A stretch of DNA of 37,109 nt. Source: Methanomassiliicoccaceae archaeon UBA328 (GTDB lineage: Archaea > Thermoplasmatota > Thermoplasmata > Methanomassiliicoccales > Methanomethylophilaceae). Where the stretch lies: positions 1 to 37,109 of the forward strand of contig DAYM01000011.1 in the NCBI GenBank assembly GCA_002506905.1, given 5' to 3'. The notes below the pieces were generated by a model that saw only the letters and a list, made by a program, of their open reading frames with translations, was not told where the DNA came from and searched no databases. The position numbers were made by a program, and so were the translations under genes. Of this stretch, positions 1 to 7,994 are shown piece after piece. Position 1 is the stretch's first letter. Each line of letters starts with the position of its first letter.

Positions 1-310
1 ATTCGTGTCTCAGAATCCAACTCTGGGCTCCCTCTCTCAAGGCCCATACCCGTCATAGGCTAGTAGGTACATTACACCCACTACTACCTGATAGGCCGCA
101 GACCGATCCTTAAGCGCCGGAACTTTGAACCATGACTCATTCCAGGTGTCATGATCTATGGAGTATTATCCTCAATTTCCCGAGATTATCCTCCACCTAA
201 GGGCACGTTGTCCACGTGTTACTGAGCAGTCCGCCGAGTCCATAACGACTCTCGACTCGCATGTCTTAATCGAACTCCTATAGCGGTGGCCGCCGGCAGG
301 ATCAACCGGA
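1..310 (-). rRNA. rrs: 16S rRNA, 5' end (partial)
   Basis: The complement contains the universal archaeal 5' sequence TCCGGTTGATCCTGCCGG, followed by the conserved GACATGCGAGTCGAGAG region, the GGCGGACTGCTCAGTAACAC block and the CCTATCAGGTAGTAG(T)GGGTGTA helix region. Only about the first 310 nt of the gene lie in the window; the rest is beyond base 1, so linkage to 23S rRNA cannot be judged. The exact mature 5' end (about 309-312) is estimated from the conserved start. Transcription runs leftwards from the promoters in the 310-700 region. Confidence 0.97.
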
Positions 311-539
311 GTCAAATCCCAATTATATTGTATTTACGCCTTCTTGATGGATGAAAGGAAATGGCAGTTTACCATATTTCACCGCTGCTCCGTCGGACGG
401 CACACTCTATTCGAATGATCCGTCTAACGGAACATTCGTAGCATCGAACGTCAGAATACAAGAGAGCACGCCATACGGCGGAGATCTTGATTCTCCATCT
501 TTCGCGGGGCCTTTTCGACCCGCGCAATCCCCTGTAATC

Positions 540-702
540 CAGGGGAGTATATAAGACTTTTCATCCCCGGTGTTTTTCACCGGAAACCACGCTAGCAGTG
601 TCAGCCACATCACTTCGAAGCGATGCGTCCTGATTGATTCGCGCATCACCCTCGATAACTACGTGATATATAAAACTTTTCATTTGGTATATTTTCACCG
701 AA
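540..702 (-). promoter_or_regulatory. Tandem rRNA promoter modules
   Basis: Two copies of one module face the 16S gene. On the minus strand each reads GGTGAAAAA/T, then GATGAAAAG or AATGAAAAG, directly followed by a TATA box (TTTTATATAT at about 665-675, TCTTATATAC at about 547-557). The AAAAG block just upstream of TATA fits a BRE. Expected transcription starts are about 25 nt downstream, near 645 and 525, giving leaders of about 335 and 215 nt. The nearer module has a 6-bp inverted repeat (CCGGTG/CACCGG, 567-583) upstream of its BRE. A degenerate CGGTGAAATATGGTAAA copy without a convincing TATA box lies at 369-384. Promoter function is inferred. I see no protein gene in 310-782. Confidence 0.65.
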
Positions 703-782
703 CGATCAGCCTCTCCGCAACCGCTAACATGCCCTGTATGCATCCAAAGTTTTAATAGGAATACGTCTTACTCCCCCTGAAA

Positions 783-867
783 GTGGAGGTGGCCCAGCCT
801 GGCAAGGCGTCAGACTGCTAATCTGATGTCACCATGTGACCCGGGGGTTCGAATCCCCCCCTCCACG
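783..867 (+). tRNA. tRNA-Ser(GCU)
   Basis: The acceptor stem GTGGAGG (783-789) pairs with CCTCCAC (860-866), with discriminator G867. The anticodon stem TCAGA/TCTGA encloses loop CTGCTAA with anticodon GCT at 817-819. The long variable arm (GTCAC, loop CAT, GTGAC, 828-840) makes it a class II tRNA, as expected for serine. The T arm is GGGGG-TTCGAAT-CCCCC. No CCA is encoded. A TATA-like TTTTAATAG lies at about 750-758 and a T-run (869-875) follows as a terminator. It is transcribed away from the 16S gene. No intron is seen. Confidence 0.96.
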
Positions 868-1027
868 CTTTTTTTACCTCTGACTGTGAATTCAAATCCC
901 ATTTAAAATTTGTATATACGCGCGCGTGCAGTTACGCGCGATTGTTAACTTAAAACAATATGTAAATGGGATACGACACCGCCGCATAAGGGACAATTCG
1001 ATATATTACGGATACAATACGACCCCT

Positions 1028-1669
1028 ATGAAATTCCTAGTGCTGACCGACCTTCATCAAAAAAAGTCATGTATAGACTGGATCAACAAGGTCATTGCCG
1101 ACTACAAACCCGAATTCACGATTTTTCTCGGAGATGTCACTGATTTCGGTACCGGAGAGGAAGCTGCAGAGATCATCAATATGATCGATTCAGATGTGTA
1201 CGCCATCCCCGGAAACTGCGACCCGCTCGATCTTCCCGATAAGATCATGTCTGCAGCACACGATCTTCATGGCAAATCCGCCGAAATAGACGGTTATCAT
1301 TTCGCAGGATTGGGCGGTTCGAACATCACGATATTCGGTACACCCTTTGAACTTGACGAAGAGACCATTTACAATAAATTGAAACCGATCTCCAAAAAGG
1401 GAATGATACTCGTCACACACGCACCTGCATTCGGTACATTCGACCATATCCCGAGCGGCGCCAGCGTCGGAAGCCCTGCAATCAAGAAGATCGCAGACGA
1501 ATACAAACCCATTCTCGCACTCTCGGGCCATATCCACGAGGACCGCGGTGCCAAGATGATCAACGGGACACTGTTCTGTAATCCCGGACCCGCTAAGGAA
1601 GGATACTGCGGAATAGTGACCATCGAGAACGGAAAACCCGATGTCAAACTGATAGGGCCGTTAGACTGA
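1028..1669 (+). CDS. Calcineurin-like metallophosphoesterase
   Basis: This is a 213-residue protein with the ordered metal-binding motifs of the calcineurin-like family: TDLHQ near the N-terminus, FLGDVTDFG, IPGNCDP, VTHAPAFG and SGHIHEDRG. It resembles the small archaeal Icc-related phosphoesterases. The substrate cannot be told from sequence. The reading frame is open from 926, but the homology begins at MKFLVLTDLH. A TATA-like ATATATT at 1001-1007 lies about 25 nt before the ATG at 1028, which suggests a leaderless transcript and decides the start. It stands alone between tRNA-Ser and S8e, with its own promoter. The family call is firm and the function is general only. Confidence 0.9.
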   Translation: MKFLVLTDLHQKKSCIDWINKVIADYKPEFTIFLGDVTDFGTGEEAAEIINMIDSDVYAIPGNCDPLDLPDKIMSAAHDLHGKSAEIDGYHFAGLGGSNITIFGTPFELDEETIYNKLKPISKKGMILVTHAPAFGTFDHIPSGASVGSPAIKKIADEYKPILALSGHIHEDRGAKMINGTLFCNPGPAKEGYCGIVTIENGKPDVKLIGPLD

Positions 1670-1736
1670 GCTTTCTGAAACCATAATATTCAGAAACGCT
1701 TATATATAGAACCATAATTAGGAGACTCCGATTAAA

Positions 1737-2120
1737 ATGGCACTACACCAAGGAAAATCCAACAGGAAGCCCACCGGTGGCAGACTCGTCTGCTGCAGGG
1801 GAAAGAGAAAATTCGAGATCAGCAGAGAGATTCAGACCACAAAGATCGGAAAACTCTCGTTAAAGCAATACCGTTCAATGGGCAGCAGCTCGAAAGTTGG
1901 AATGCTCCTCGCAGACTACGCCAATGTCCTCGACAAAAAGACGAACACCGTCAAGAGGGCAAAGATCATAAACGTCAAAGGTAACTCCGCTGACCCCAAC
2001 TACATCCAGCGTAACATCATCAACAAGGGCGCTCTCATCGAGACCGACCTCGGAGATGCGATCGTTACATCCAGGCCTGGACAGTGCGGTGCAGTCAACG
2101 CCATTTTGGTCGACAACTGA
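1737..2120 (+). CDS. rps8e: 30S ribosomal protein S8e
   Basis: This 127-residue protein is the archaeal/eukaryotic-type small-subunit protein S8e. The N-terminal KPTGGRL and KRKFEISRE segments and the later NPxY/GALIETDLGDAIVTSRPGQ region match the family, and the length is normal for archaea. It has no bacterial counterpart; bacterial S8 is unrelated. A strong TATA box (TTATATATA, 1700-1708) lies just upstream and GGAG (1721-1724) precedes the ATG. A GC-rich hairpin follows the stop codon. It appears to be a single-gene transcription unit. Confidence 0.96.
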   Translation: MALHQGKSNRKPTGGRLVCCRGKRKFEISREIQTTKIGKLSLKQYRSMGSSSKVGMLLADYANVLDKKTNTVKRAKIINVKGNSADPNYIQRNIINKGALIETDLGDAIVTSRPGQCGAVNAILVDN

Positions 2121-2128
2121 TTTTCCAT

Positions 2129-2146
2129 CCCGGGCTTCGGCCCGGG
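2129..2146 (+). terminator. Hairpin after rps8e
   Basis: A perfect 7-bp stem (CCCGGGC/GCCCGGG) encloses a TTCG tetraloop, 8 nt after the S8e stop codon. The stable cUUCGg loop suggests an RNA hairpin. Only weak T content follows (TTCCAAAATAGTTTT), so the role could be termination or 3'-end protection. Confidence 0.6.
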
Positions 2147-2263
2147 TTCCAAAATAGTTTTACGATACTTGTTATCGGCTTTTTACAACAACATCCTTTT
2201 GATGGCATTAGCATCCTCAGTCCATAAATCTAATAACGTAAACGCGCTATGAGGTGTGATAAT

Positions 2264-2554
2264 ATGGCATACGATGAAGACACGGCAATCACTATCTGGC
2301 CCGAATATTTTGACATAGACCGGACACGTGCCGAAGGCAGAAGGCTCCCAAAGGCCCTGTGTGTCAAGAATCCCTCTTTGGATATCATTGCAAAGGGCGC
2401 ACTGATACTGGATCTCGAATACGAGGTCCTGGACGGCAAAGCGTATCCGGCAGATTGGGCTGCAAAGAAAGGATGCGTCCGCGTCGAACGCGGAAAACTC
2501 AAGAAGACCGAGCTTCTCCCGAAGATCGGAGAGATCCTCATCAAAAATCAATGA
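2264..2554 (+). CDS. srp19: Signal recognition particle 19 kDa subunit
   Basis: This 96-residue protein is SRP19, which binds SRP RNA helices 6 and 8 and primes loading of SRP54 for co-translational targeting to the membrane. IWPEYFDIDRTRAEGRRLPK is the family hallmark, followed by the YPADWAAKKGCVRV segment. An in-frame ATG at 2249 exists, but GAGGTG at 2251-2256 sits correctly for the ATG at 2264 (MAYDED), so I chose that start. The gene is followed after 9 nt by nnr, so the two are probably co-transcribed. The SRP RNA and SRP54 genes are not in this window. Confidence 0.95.
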   Translation: MAYDEDTAITIWPEYFDIDRTRAEGRRLPKALCVKNPSLDIIAKGALILDLEYEVLDGKAYPADWAAKKGCVRVERGKLKKTELLPKIGEILIKNQ

Positions 2555-2563
2555 GGCAGGATA

Positions 2564-3967
2564 ATGATCACCGCATTGGACTCAAAGGCCATGGATGCAA
2601 ATTCCGAGGCTCTCGGAGTATCTGTGGAAACATTGATGAGCAGAGCAGGCCAGGCCATAGCCGAAACGCTCAAGACCCGCTATATGGGAAAGAAGATAGC
2701 ATTCGTATGCGGCAAAGGGAACAACGGGGGCGACGGTTTCGCGGCCGCTAACCTTCTTCCGCGCACAGATGTCACCGTATTGCTTCTGTCACCGTCCTCC
2801 GAAATACGCTCTCAGGAGGCTCAGAACCAATTTTCCAAATTGACCTGCCCGGTCAACAAATTCATAGGCACAGATCTCAGCCAGTTCGATGTTGTAGTGG
2901 ATTGCGCTCTCGGAACCGGAGTTACCGGTATGCTCAGAGAACCGTATTCCACCTATGTCGATATCGTCAATGATTTTCCCGGAGACATAATCTCAGTGGA
3001 CATTCCCTCGGGATTGGGATCGGATAAGACCGTCGTTCCGACACTGACCATCACACTTCATGACATCAAAGAGGGAATGAACCCGGAGAACAGCGGAGAG
3101 ATCATCATAAAAGATATCGGGATCCCTGCCGAAGCATTCACGAAAGTAGGGCCGGGAGATATGCTCAGGTATCCTGTACCTCTAAAGACCAGCCATAAAG
3201 GCTGCAACGGCTCACTCCTCATAATAGGCGGAGGACCATACTTCGGTGCCCCTGCCATGGCTGCAATGGCCGCTATGCGCGTAGGGACCGACCTAGTAAG
3301 GATCGCTACGCCGACATACAGCTACGCCTCGATATCATCATATTCACCGGTCTTCGTAATGGAAGAACTGAAAGGCGACGTTCTCGGACCCAGCCATGTG
3401 AAAAAGCTTCTGGAGCTTGCAGAGATCAGCAACGCGGTCCTCATCGGTCCCGGATTGGGACTCGACAAGATCACTGCCGAGGCAGTGAAGGACTTCGTCA
3501 AAGAATGCAAGAAACCGATGGTCATCGATGCGGACGGACTCAATGCCCTTGGCAAGAATTTCAACAGCAACGGTACACCGGTCATTCTGACCCCCCATTC
3601 CAGGGAATTCCTGAGACTGGGAGGAACTATCGGCAGCGAACCCAAAACGCATGTCAGAATCAAGGCAACGGAAACAGGGTCCGTGATCCTTCTGAAAGGA
3701 CCGTCCGATATCATATCCGACGGTGACAAGGTCAGGATCAATGAGACGGGAACACCTGCCATGACAAGCGCGGGTACGGGCGATGTGCTGAGCGGCATTG
3801 TCGCAGGATTGTTGGCCAAAGGCATGTCAGCATTCGATGCTGCCTGTTTGGGGGCATATATCTCCGGAAAGGCCGGAGAATATGCGTTCAAGAAGAGATC
3901 CTACGGCCTCATTGCCACCGATGTCATCGACAAGATACCGACCGTTCTGGCCAAAGGACTGAGATGA
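2564..3967 (+). CDS. nnr: Bifunctional NAD(P)H-hydrate epimerase/dehydratase
   Basis: This 467-residue fusion repairs damaged nicotinamide cofactors. The N-terminal YjeF epimerase domain (about 1-200, with CGKGNNGGDGFAAA) interconverts the NAD(P)HX epimers. The C-terminal ribokinase-like domain (about 210-467, with GGGPYFGAP, VIDADGLNAL, LTPHSREF and the catalytic-loop region TSAGTGDVLSG) is the ADP- or ATP-dependent dehydratase. The two-domain fusion and length are standard in many prokaryotes. It lies 9 nt after srp19 and overlaps the next gene by 4 nt (ATGA), which implies translational coupling. Confidence 0.95.
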   Translation: MITALDSKAMDANSEALGVSVETLMSRAGQAIAETLKTRYMGKKIAFVCGKGNNGGDGFAAANLLPRTDVTVLLLSPSSEIRSQEAQNQFSKLTCPVNKFIGTDLSQFDVVVDCALGTGVTGMLREPYSTYVDIVNDFPGDIISVDIPSGLGSDKTVVPTLTITLHDIKEGMNPENSGEIIIKDIGIPAEAFTKVGPGDMLRYPVPLKTSHKGCNGSLLIIGGGPYFGAPAMAAMAAMRVGTDLVRIATPTYSYASISSYSPVFVMEELKGDVLGPSHVKKLLELAEISNAVLIGPGLGLDKITAEAVKDFVKECKKPMVIDADGLNALGKNFNSNGTPVILTPHSREFLRLGGTIGSEPKTHVRIKATETGSVILLKGPSDIISDGDKVRINETGTPAMTSAGTGDVLSGIVAGLLAKGMSAFDAACLGAYISGKAGEYAFKKRSYGLIATDVIDKIPTVLAKGLR

Positions 3968-4776
3968 AGTCGATGGATCTGCAGCCGGTTCCCGGAATAC
4001 CCGCTCTCAGAATGGACGAGTATCTGGTCATCACCGATCTGCATATCGGGGTTGAATCACATCTGAGGTCCAAAGGATTCCACCTTGTGTCCCGCACGGA
4101 TAACATGTACGATAGGATCATAGAGGCCGCAGGCAACATATCCGGCAAACTGATAGTCCTCGGAGATGTGAAGGATTCTGTCCCGGAATCATCAAGACAG
4201 GAGTACAAGGAGATCCCGGTCTTCTTCGACAGATTATTGGAACATTTTGATTCGATAGACGTTGTAAGAGGGAATCACGATACAAATATCGAGGAGTTCC
4301 TCCCGGGACGCGTCAACATCCGTCCTGCGTCCGGAATGAAAGTGTTCGACGTGGGATTAGTACACGGCCATACCTGGCCGTCCAAGACGGTCATGGACTG
4401 CGAGACCCTGGTCATGGGACATGATCATCCGGCAGTCATGTTCAGGGACAATATAGGCAGTCAAAGTTCCGAACCGTGTTGGGTGCGCGGTCATTTCAAA
4501 GAAGGCGCACACGACGACAGATACGATAAGCTGCCAGAGACATTCATTATCGTTCCGGCATTCAACAGGATGCTGGGCGGCTCACCGGTCAATGTGATAG
4601 GGGAAGAGTTGCTCGGTCCGATCATGGGCGGCGACCTGATAGACATAGATAACGCATCCGTTCACCTTCTGGACGGCATCTGTCTCGGAAAACGTTCCGA
4701 CCTGATGGTAAAAGGAAAAGACAGGTCCAGATGGAAGAACAACAACGAGCGTGACCGCCCGTCTAACCGATCCTAA
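3964..4776 (+). CDS. Archaeal SbcD-related metallophosphoesterase
   Basis: This 270-residue protein has all calcineurin-like metal motifs: VITDLHIGVE, VLGDVKDS, VRGNHDT, LVHGHTWPS and VMGHDHPAV. The pattern matches the archaeal SbcD-related phosphoesterase family, often near DNA-repair or helicase genes, but a true SbcD/Mre11 partner (Rad50) is not here. The last 35 residues are polar and basic (MVKGKDRSRWKNNNERDRP) and look unstructured. The ATG overlaps the nnr stop codon. The next gene is convergent, and a hairpin lies between them. The substrate is unknown. Confidence 0.88.
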   Translation: MKSMDLQPVPGIPALRMDEYLVITDLHIGVESHLRSKGFHLVSRTDNMYDRIIEAAGNISGKLIVLGDVKDSVPESSRQEYKEIPVFFDRLLEHFDSIDVVRGNHDTNIEEFLPGRVNIRPASGMKVFDVGLVHGHTWPSKTVMDCETLVMGHDHPAVMFRDNIGSQSSEPCWVRGHFKEGAHDDRYDKLPETFIIVPAFNRMLGGSPVNVIGEELLGPIMGGDLIDIDNASVHLLDGICLGKRSDLMVKGKDRSRWKNNNERDRPSNRS

Positions 4777-4796
4777 TTGAATTTATATAAAAATGA

Positions 4797-4812
4797 AGGG
4801 GCTTTCGCCCCT
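4797..4812. terminator. Hairpin between convergent genes
   Basis: The perfect stem AGGGGC/GCCCCT with loop TTTC lies between the stop codons of the phosphoesterase (plus) and mvhA (minus). On the minus strand it is followed by the T-rich stretch TTCATTTTTATATAA, which favours a role for the hydrogenase operon. It may serve both directions. Confidence 0.6.
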
Positions 4813-4821
4813 ATTGTAGTT

Positions 4822-6339
4822 TCAGTTCTGCTTAAGGGTCTCGAAGACTTCACCGTCAGCGTACCTGATAGTTGCCTCAAGAGGCATCTGACCGGGCAGG
4901 CTGTGGGTTGCACAAGAGTTGCAGGGGTCGTATGCACGGAATGCCATCTCAACCATGTTGAGAAGTCCGGGCGAGACCTCGAAGTTGTGGATCAGACCCT
5001 TTGCTACCTTGGCGACATCCATGTTGATGGGACCGTTGTTGTTGGTTGTACCGACAACGAGGTTACATGCGGTAACGATACCGTCCTCATCACATGTGTA
5101 GTCGTGGGTAAGGGTTCCTCTGGGTGCTTCAACGCAACCGACACCGCGTCCTCCGGGGACGAGGTCGAACTGCTTGATGTTCGGGTCGATGAGCTTATCG
5201 TCATATGCGTCCTCGCGCAGCTTCTCTGCCGCATACAGCATCTCAATGACTCTTGCCCAGTGTGTTGCCAGTGTGAACTGGACTGATCCGGGAACGCCTG
5301 CGTTCTTGAAGAAGTCCCTGTAGTAGTCAAGCTCTGCCTGTGCGAGAGGTGTTGAAATGCTCTCACATGTGTTGAGCCTGGACAGAGGGGATGCACGGTA
5401 CAGACCGTTGTCCATTCCGGGAACGAGTCCGTGGTATCCGTACTTCTTCAGGTAGGGGAACTTCTCGTAGGACCAAGGCTCTGCTGCCTCTGCGATATGA
5501 TCAAGATAATCATTGCCGTCGTAGAGATCGACCTCTTTCCTGTCGTTGTCGACTACCCTTACCTTACCATCGTGGAACTCGAGCTGGTTCTTCTTGTTGA
5601 CGAGACCCATGTGGTAGGTCTCGTTGTAGAACAGATCGGGGTTGGCGATGATGTCAACGTACTCTTTGTTCGCAAGGACGACGTCCTTTACCACCTGCAT
5701 CGAGGTCTTTGAGAACTCGACGAGGTTGTCTGCGTATCCCTGGATCTCCTTCTGCTCCTCTTTCGAGATAGCTTTGGTAACTCCGCCGGGAACTCCCATC
5801 ACAGGGTGTGTGGGCTTTCCGCCGATGATGGCCTGGATCTTCTGAGCCTCTGCACGTGCTTTCAGGACAGCTCCTCCGAGCTCGAGTCCTACTGCTGCAA
5901 CGACTCCGAGAACGTTCCTCTGGGCAACAGGTGCCGCGGGTCCGCAGACGAAATCAGGTGCTGCCAGTGCGTAGAAGTGCGCAATGTGGCTGTGCACGAA
6001 GTGTGCGTGGTAGAAGGTATCCCTGATGTGGAACGCAGCCTCTGTGGGTTTTGCGTTGTAACATCCGTCGATCGCTTTTGTCGAACAGAGGTGGTGTGCT
6101 CCGGGACAGACACCGCAAAGCCTTGCGGTGATCTGATTGAGCTCGGTTACTCTCCTTCCGATACAGAATCTTTCGAATCCTCTGACCTCAGGAACCTGCC
6201 AGTATGCCTGTTTTACGTCTCCCTTGTCGTCAAGGAAGATCTCGATCTTTCCGTGTCCCTCCAGACGAGTGATAGGGTCAACGGTGATCCTGTTGGTTGT
6301 TGCTTTCTGCTTGTCATCCCAAATAATAGGTCCAGCCAT
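4822..6339 (-). CDS. mvhA: F420-non-reducing [NiFe] hydrogenase large subunit
   Basis: This 505-residue protein is the catalytic subunit of the Mvh hydrogenase, which oxidises H2 and passes electrons through MvhG and MvhD to HdrA. The [NiFe] site is set by two Cys pairs: RLCGVCPGAHH near residue 70 and DPCNSCATH near the C-terminus. About 25 residues after that final His form the C-terminal extension expected to be removed by a maturation protease, so the enzyme is likely made as a precursor. The N-terminal DPITRLEGHG motif is typical. A strong GGGAGGT lies within the end of mvhG, and only 1 nt separates the mvhG stop from this ATG. It is the last gene of the hdrA-mvhDGA operon. Confidence 0.96.
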   Translation of the reverse strand: MAGPIIWDDKQKATTNRITVDPITRLEGHGKIEIFLDDKGDVKQAYWQVPEVRGFERFCIGRRVTELNQITARLCGVCPGAHHLCSTKAIDGCYNAKPTEAAFHIRDTFYHAHFVHSHIAHFYALAAPDFVCGPAAPVAQRNVLGVVAAVGLELGGAVLKARAEAQKIQAIIGGKPTHPVMGVPGGVTKAISKEEQKEIQGYADNLVEFSKTSMQVVKDVVLANKEYVDIIANPDLFYNETYHMGLVNKKNQLEFHDGKVRVVDNDRKEVDLYDGNDYLDHIAEAAEPWSYEKFPYLKKYGYHGLVPGMDNGLYRASPLSRLNTCESISTPLAQAELDYYRDFFKNAGVPGSVQFTLATHWARVIEMLYAAEKLREDAYDDKLIDPNIKQFDLVPGGRGVGCVEAPRGTLTHDYTCDEDGIVTACNLVVGTTNNNGPINMDVAKVAKGLIHNFEVSPGLLNMVEMAFRAYDPCNSCATHSLPGQMPLEATIRYADGEVFETLKQN

Positions 6340-6340
6340 T

Positions 6341-7573
6341 TTACTGACCTCCCTTTTCTTTGACGACGGTCTTGATCAATGCCTTTGACATTGTGAACGC
6401 GTAGAAGTAACCCAGAGGGTCCTTGATGGTGCTCATGATGTCGATGATCTTGTCCTCGCCCATGGTTGCATCGCTCTCATCGATAGGGAACAGAGATGCG
6501 ATGGCGGTCAATGCGCTTGCTCCGTGTTCCTGAACTTCCTGAGAAGGTCCGTAACATCCACGGCACGGCTGTCCGACACGGGTGCATCTTGCGTTGCATC
6601 CTCCGACGGTTGCCGGTCCGAGACACAGGATACCCTGGTCCATCAGACAGAGGTCGGGATCGACATCTACCTGGTAGGGTTCTTTGATCTCAGTGATTCT
6701 TCTGAACTCCTTGTGCCTGGGGCACTCGTCACAAATTGAAGTCTTTGTAACTCCGACCTCAGTTCCCTTAGGCGGAAGTGCGACTCCGTGGTATGCGAAG
6801 TCGACGACTGCTTTCAGCAGGTATGAGATGGACTCCTGGAGAGGAGGGCATCCGGGTATGGAGTAATCCACATCAATGACCTGGTCGAGCGATTTGACCC
6901 TGTCGAACAGTACAGGCAGGGTAAGCTCTCCCTCAGGTGCCTGGTATGAGGTCTGGGGGATAACAGGTGCGTCTTTGTGGTATTCGTTATTGAAAGCTAC
7001 GGACGTAGGCGTCTTGTCGTAAACGTAGTCGAGGAGTTCTTTGTGTCCTCCGGGGATCAGATTCGCGAGTGCGGGTGATCCGCCGAAGCATGCACAAGTT
7101 CCGTAAGCGACCACGATGAGCGACTTCTGCCTGAGCAGTTTCACCATGTGTTCGTTCTCGGAGTTCCTGACTGCACCGTTGATGAGAGAGACGGTAATGG
7201 ATTTGTCATCCATAGCCTCGATGTCCTTCTCTTTTCCGTCAACTGCGATAGGCCACATAACGATATTGGCCATGTCGCCGATAGTCAGAATACGCTCGTT
7301 CGTATCGAGGAGCGAAACGTCGCATCCTCCGCATGCTGCTGCCCAGTAGATAGCGAGGTTGATCTTACCGTTCGGAGGTGCTCCGGGAAGGAGCTCTCCG
7401 AGATCTACTGCGGGCATGTAGTTTGCGCCCTCGGTAGGCTGTTGCCAGTCTCCCTTTGCAGCAGGCTCTGCAGCTGCCTTTGCGGATGCTGCCTTGGGTT
7501 TAGCCTCAGCTTTCTTGTCAGCTTCTGCTTTCTTGTCTTTGTTCTTCTTCTTGAATCTGTCAAAGAATGACAT
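6341..7573 (-). CDS. mvhG: F420-non-reducing hydrogenase small subunit, N-extended
   Basis: This 410-residue subunit carries the iron-sulfur relay of the Mvh hydrogenase. Cys motifs are AACGGCD (about 81-86), GTCACFGG, IPGCPP, ICDECPRH, LCLGPATVGGCNARC and CRGCYGP, enough for three clusters. Usual MvhG proteins are about 300 residues. Here about 65 N-terminal residues are an Ala/Lys-rich, low-complexity tail (KKKNKDKKAEADKKAEAKPK), with the hydrogenase fold starting near INLAIYWAA. The ATG at 7573 overlaps the mvhD stop (TGATG) and GGTGGAG precedes it. A GTG one codon upstream is less likely. The tail shows no twin-arginine signal or membrane helix, so the protein should be cytoplasmic. Confidence 0.94.
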   Translation of the reverse strand: MSFFDRFKKKNKDKKAEADKKAEAKPKAASAKAAAEPAAKGDWQQPTEGANYMPAVDLGELLPGAPPNGKINLAIYWAAACGGCDVSLLDTNERILTIGDMANIVMWPIAVDGKEKDIEAMDDKSITVSLINGAVRNSENEHMVKLLRQKSLIVVAYGTCACFGGSPALANLIPGGHKELLDYVYDKTPTSVAFNNEYHKDAPVIPQTSYQAPEGELTLPVLFDRVKSLDQVIDVDYSIPGCPPLQESISYLLKAVVDFAYHGVALPPKGTEVGVTKTSICDECPRHKEFRRITEIKEPYQVDVDPDLCLMDQGILCLGPATVGGCNARCTRVGQPCRGCYGPSQEVQEHGASALTAIASLFPIDESDATMGEDKIIDIMSTIKDPLGYFYAFTMSKALIKTVVKEKGGQ

Positions 7574-7989
7574 CACTCCACCTCCCTGAGGGGTGTGGGG
7601 CCGAGTGCTCTGATAGTCTCAACGAACTCGGTCATGGTCTTCTGGAATTTCTCTCCCTCGGAAGCGGAGACCCACTCGAGTCTCAGCCTCTTGGCATCGA
7701 ATCCATACTGCTCGAGGACGAGCCTCAGCAGTGCAATTCTTCTTCTTGCTCTGTAGTTTCCGCCGATGTAGTGGCAGTCTGCAGGGTGGCATCCGAGGAT
7801 GATAACTCCGTCGGCGCCTTTCGAGAATGCCCTAAGGACGAACTCGGGATCGACCCTTGCACTGCACATGGTCCTGATGATACGGAAGTTGGTCGGCATC
7901 TGAAGCCTTGCGACTCCTGCACCGTCCGCACCCGCGTATGAACACCAGTTGCAGCAGAATGCTATGATTTTAGGTTCAAAATCTGCCAT
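7573..7989 (-). CDS. mvhD: MvhD iron-sulfur electron-transfer subunit
   Basis: This 138-residue [2Fe-2S] protein connects the MvhAG hydrogenase to HdrA. The N-terminal FCCNWCSYAGAD motif (Cys12, 13, 16) and later MCSARVDP and LGCHPADCHY cysteines are the conserved MvhD pattern. The frame stays open further upstream, into hdrA, but homology begins at MADFEPKIIAF, so the start is the ATG at 7989, 5 nt after the hdrA stop. Standalone MvhD is the hydrogenotrophic-methanogen arrangement, in contrast to HdrA-MvhD fusions known elsewhere. The stop overlaps the mvhG start. Confidence 0.95.
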   Translation of the reverse strand: MADFEPKIIAFCCNWCSYAGADGAGVARLQMPTNFRIIRTMCSARVDPEFVLRAFSKGADGVIILGCHPADCHYIGGNYRARRRIALLRLVLEQYGFDAKRLRLEWVSASEGEKFQKTMTEFVETIRALGPTPLREVE

Positions 7990-7994
7990 AGTAA

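Noticed and set aside
351..755. Short open frames in the 16S upstream region
   Set aside because: No ribosome binding sites or homology; the area is better explained by rRNA leader and promoters.
4777..5286. 169-codon plus-strand frame opposite mvhA
   Set aside because: It starts in the intergenic hairpin region and is antisense to the conserved C-terminal half of mvhA, including the DPCNSCATH motif.
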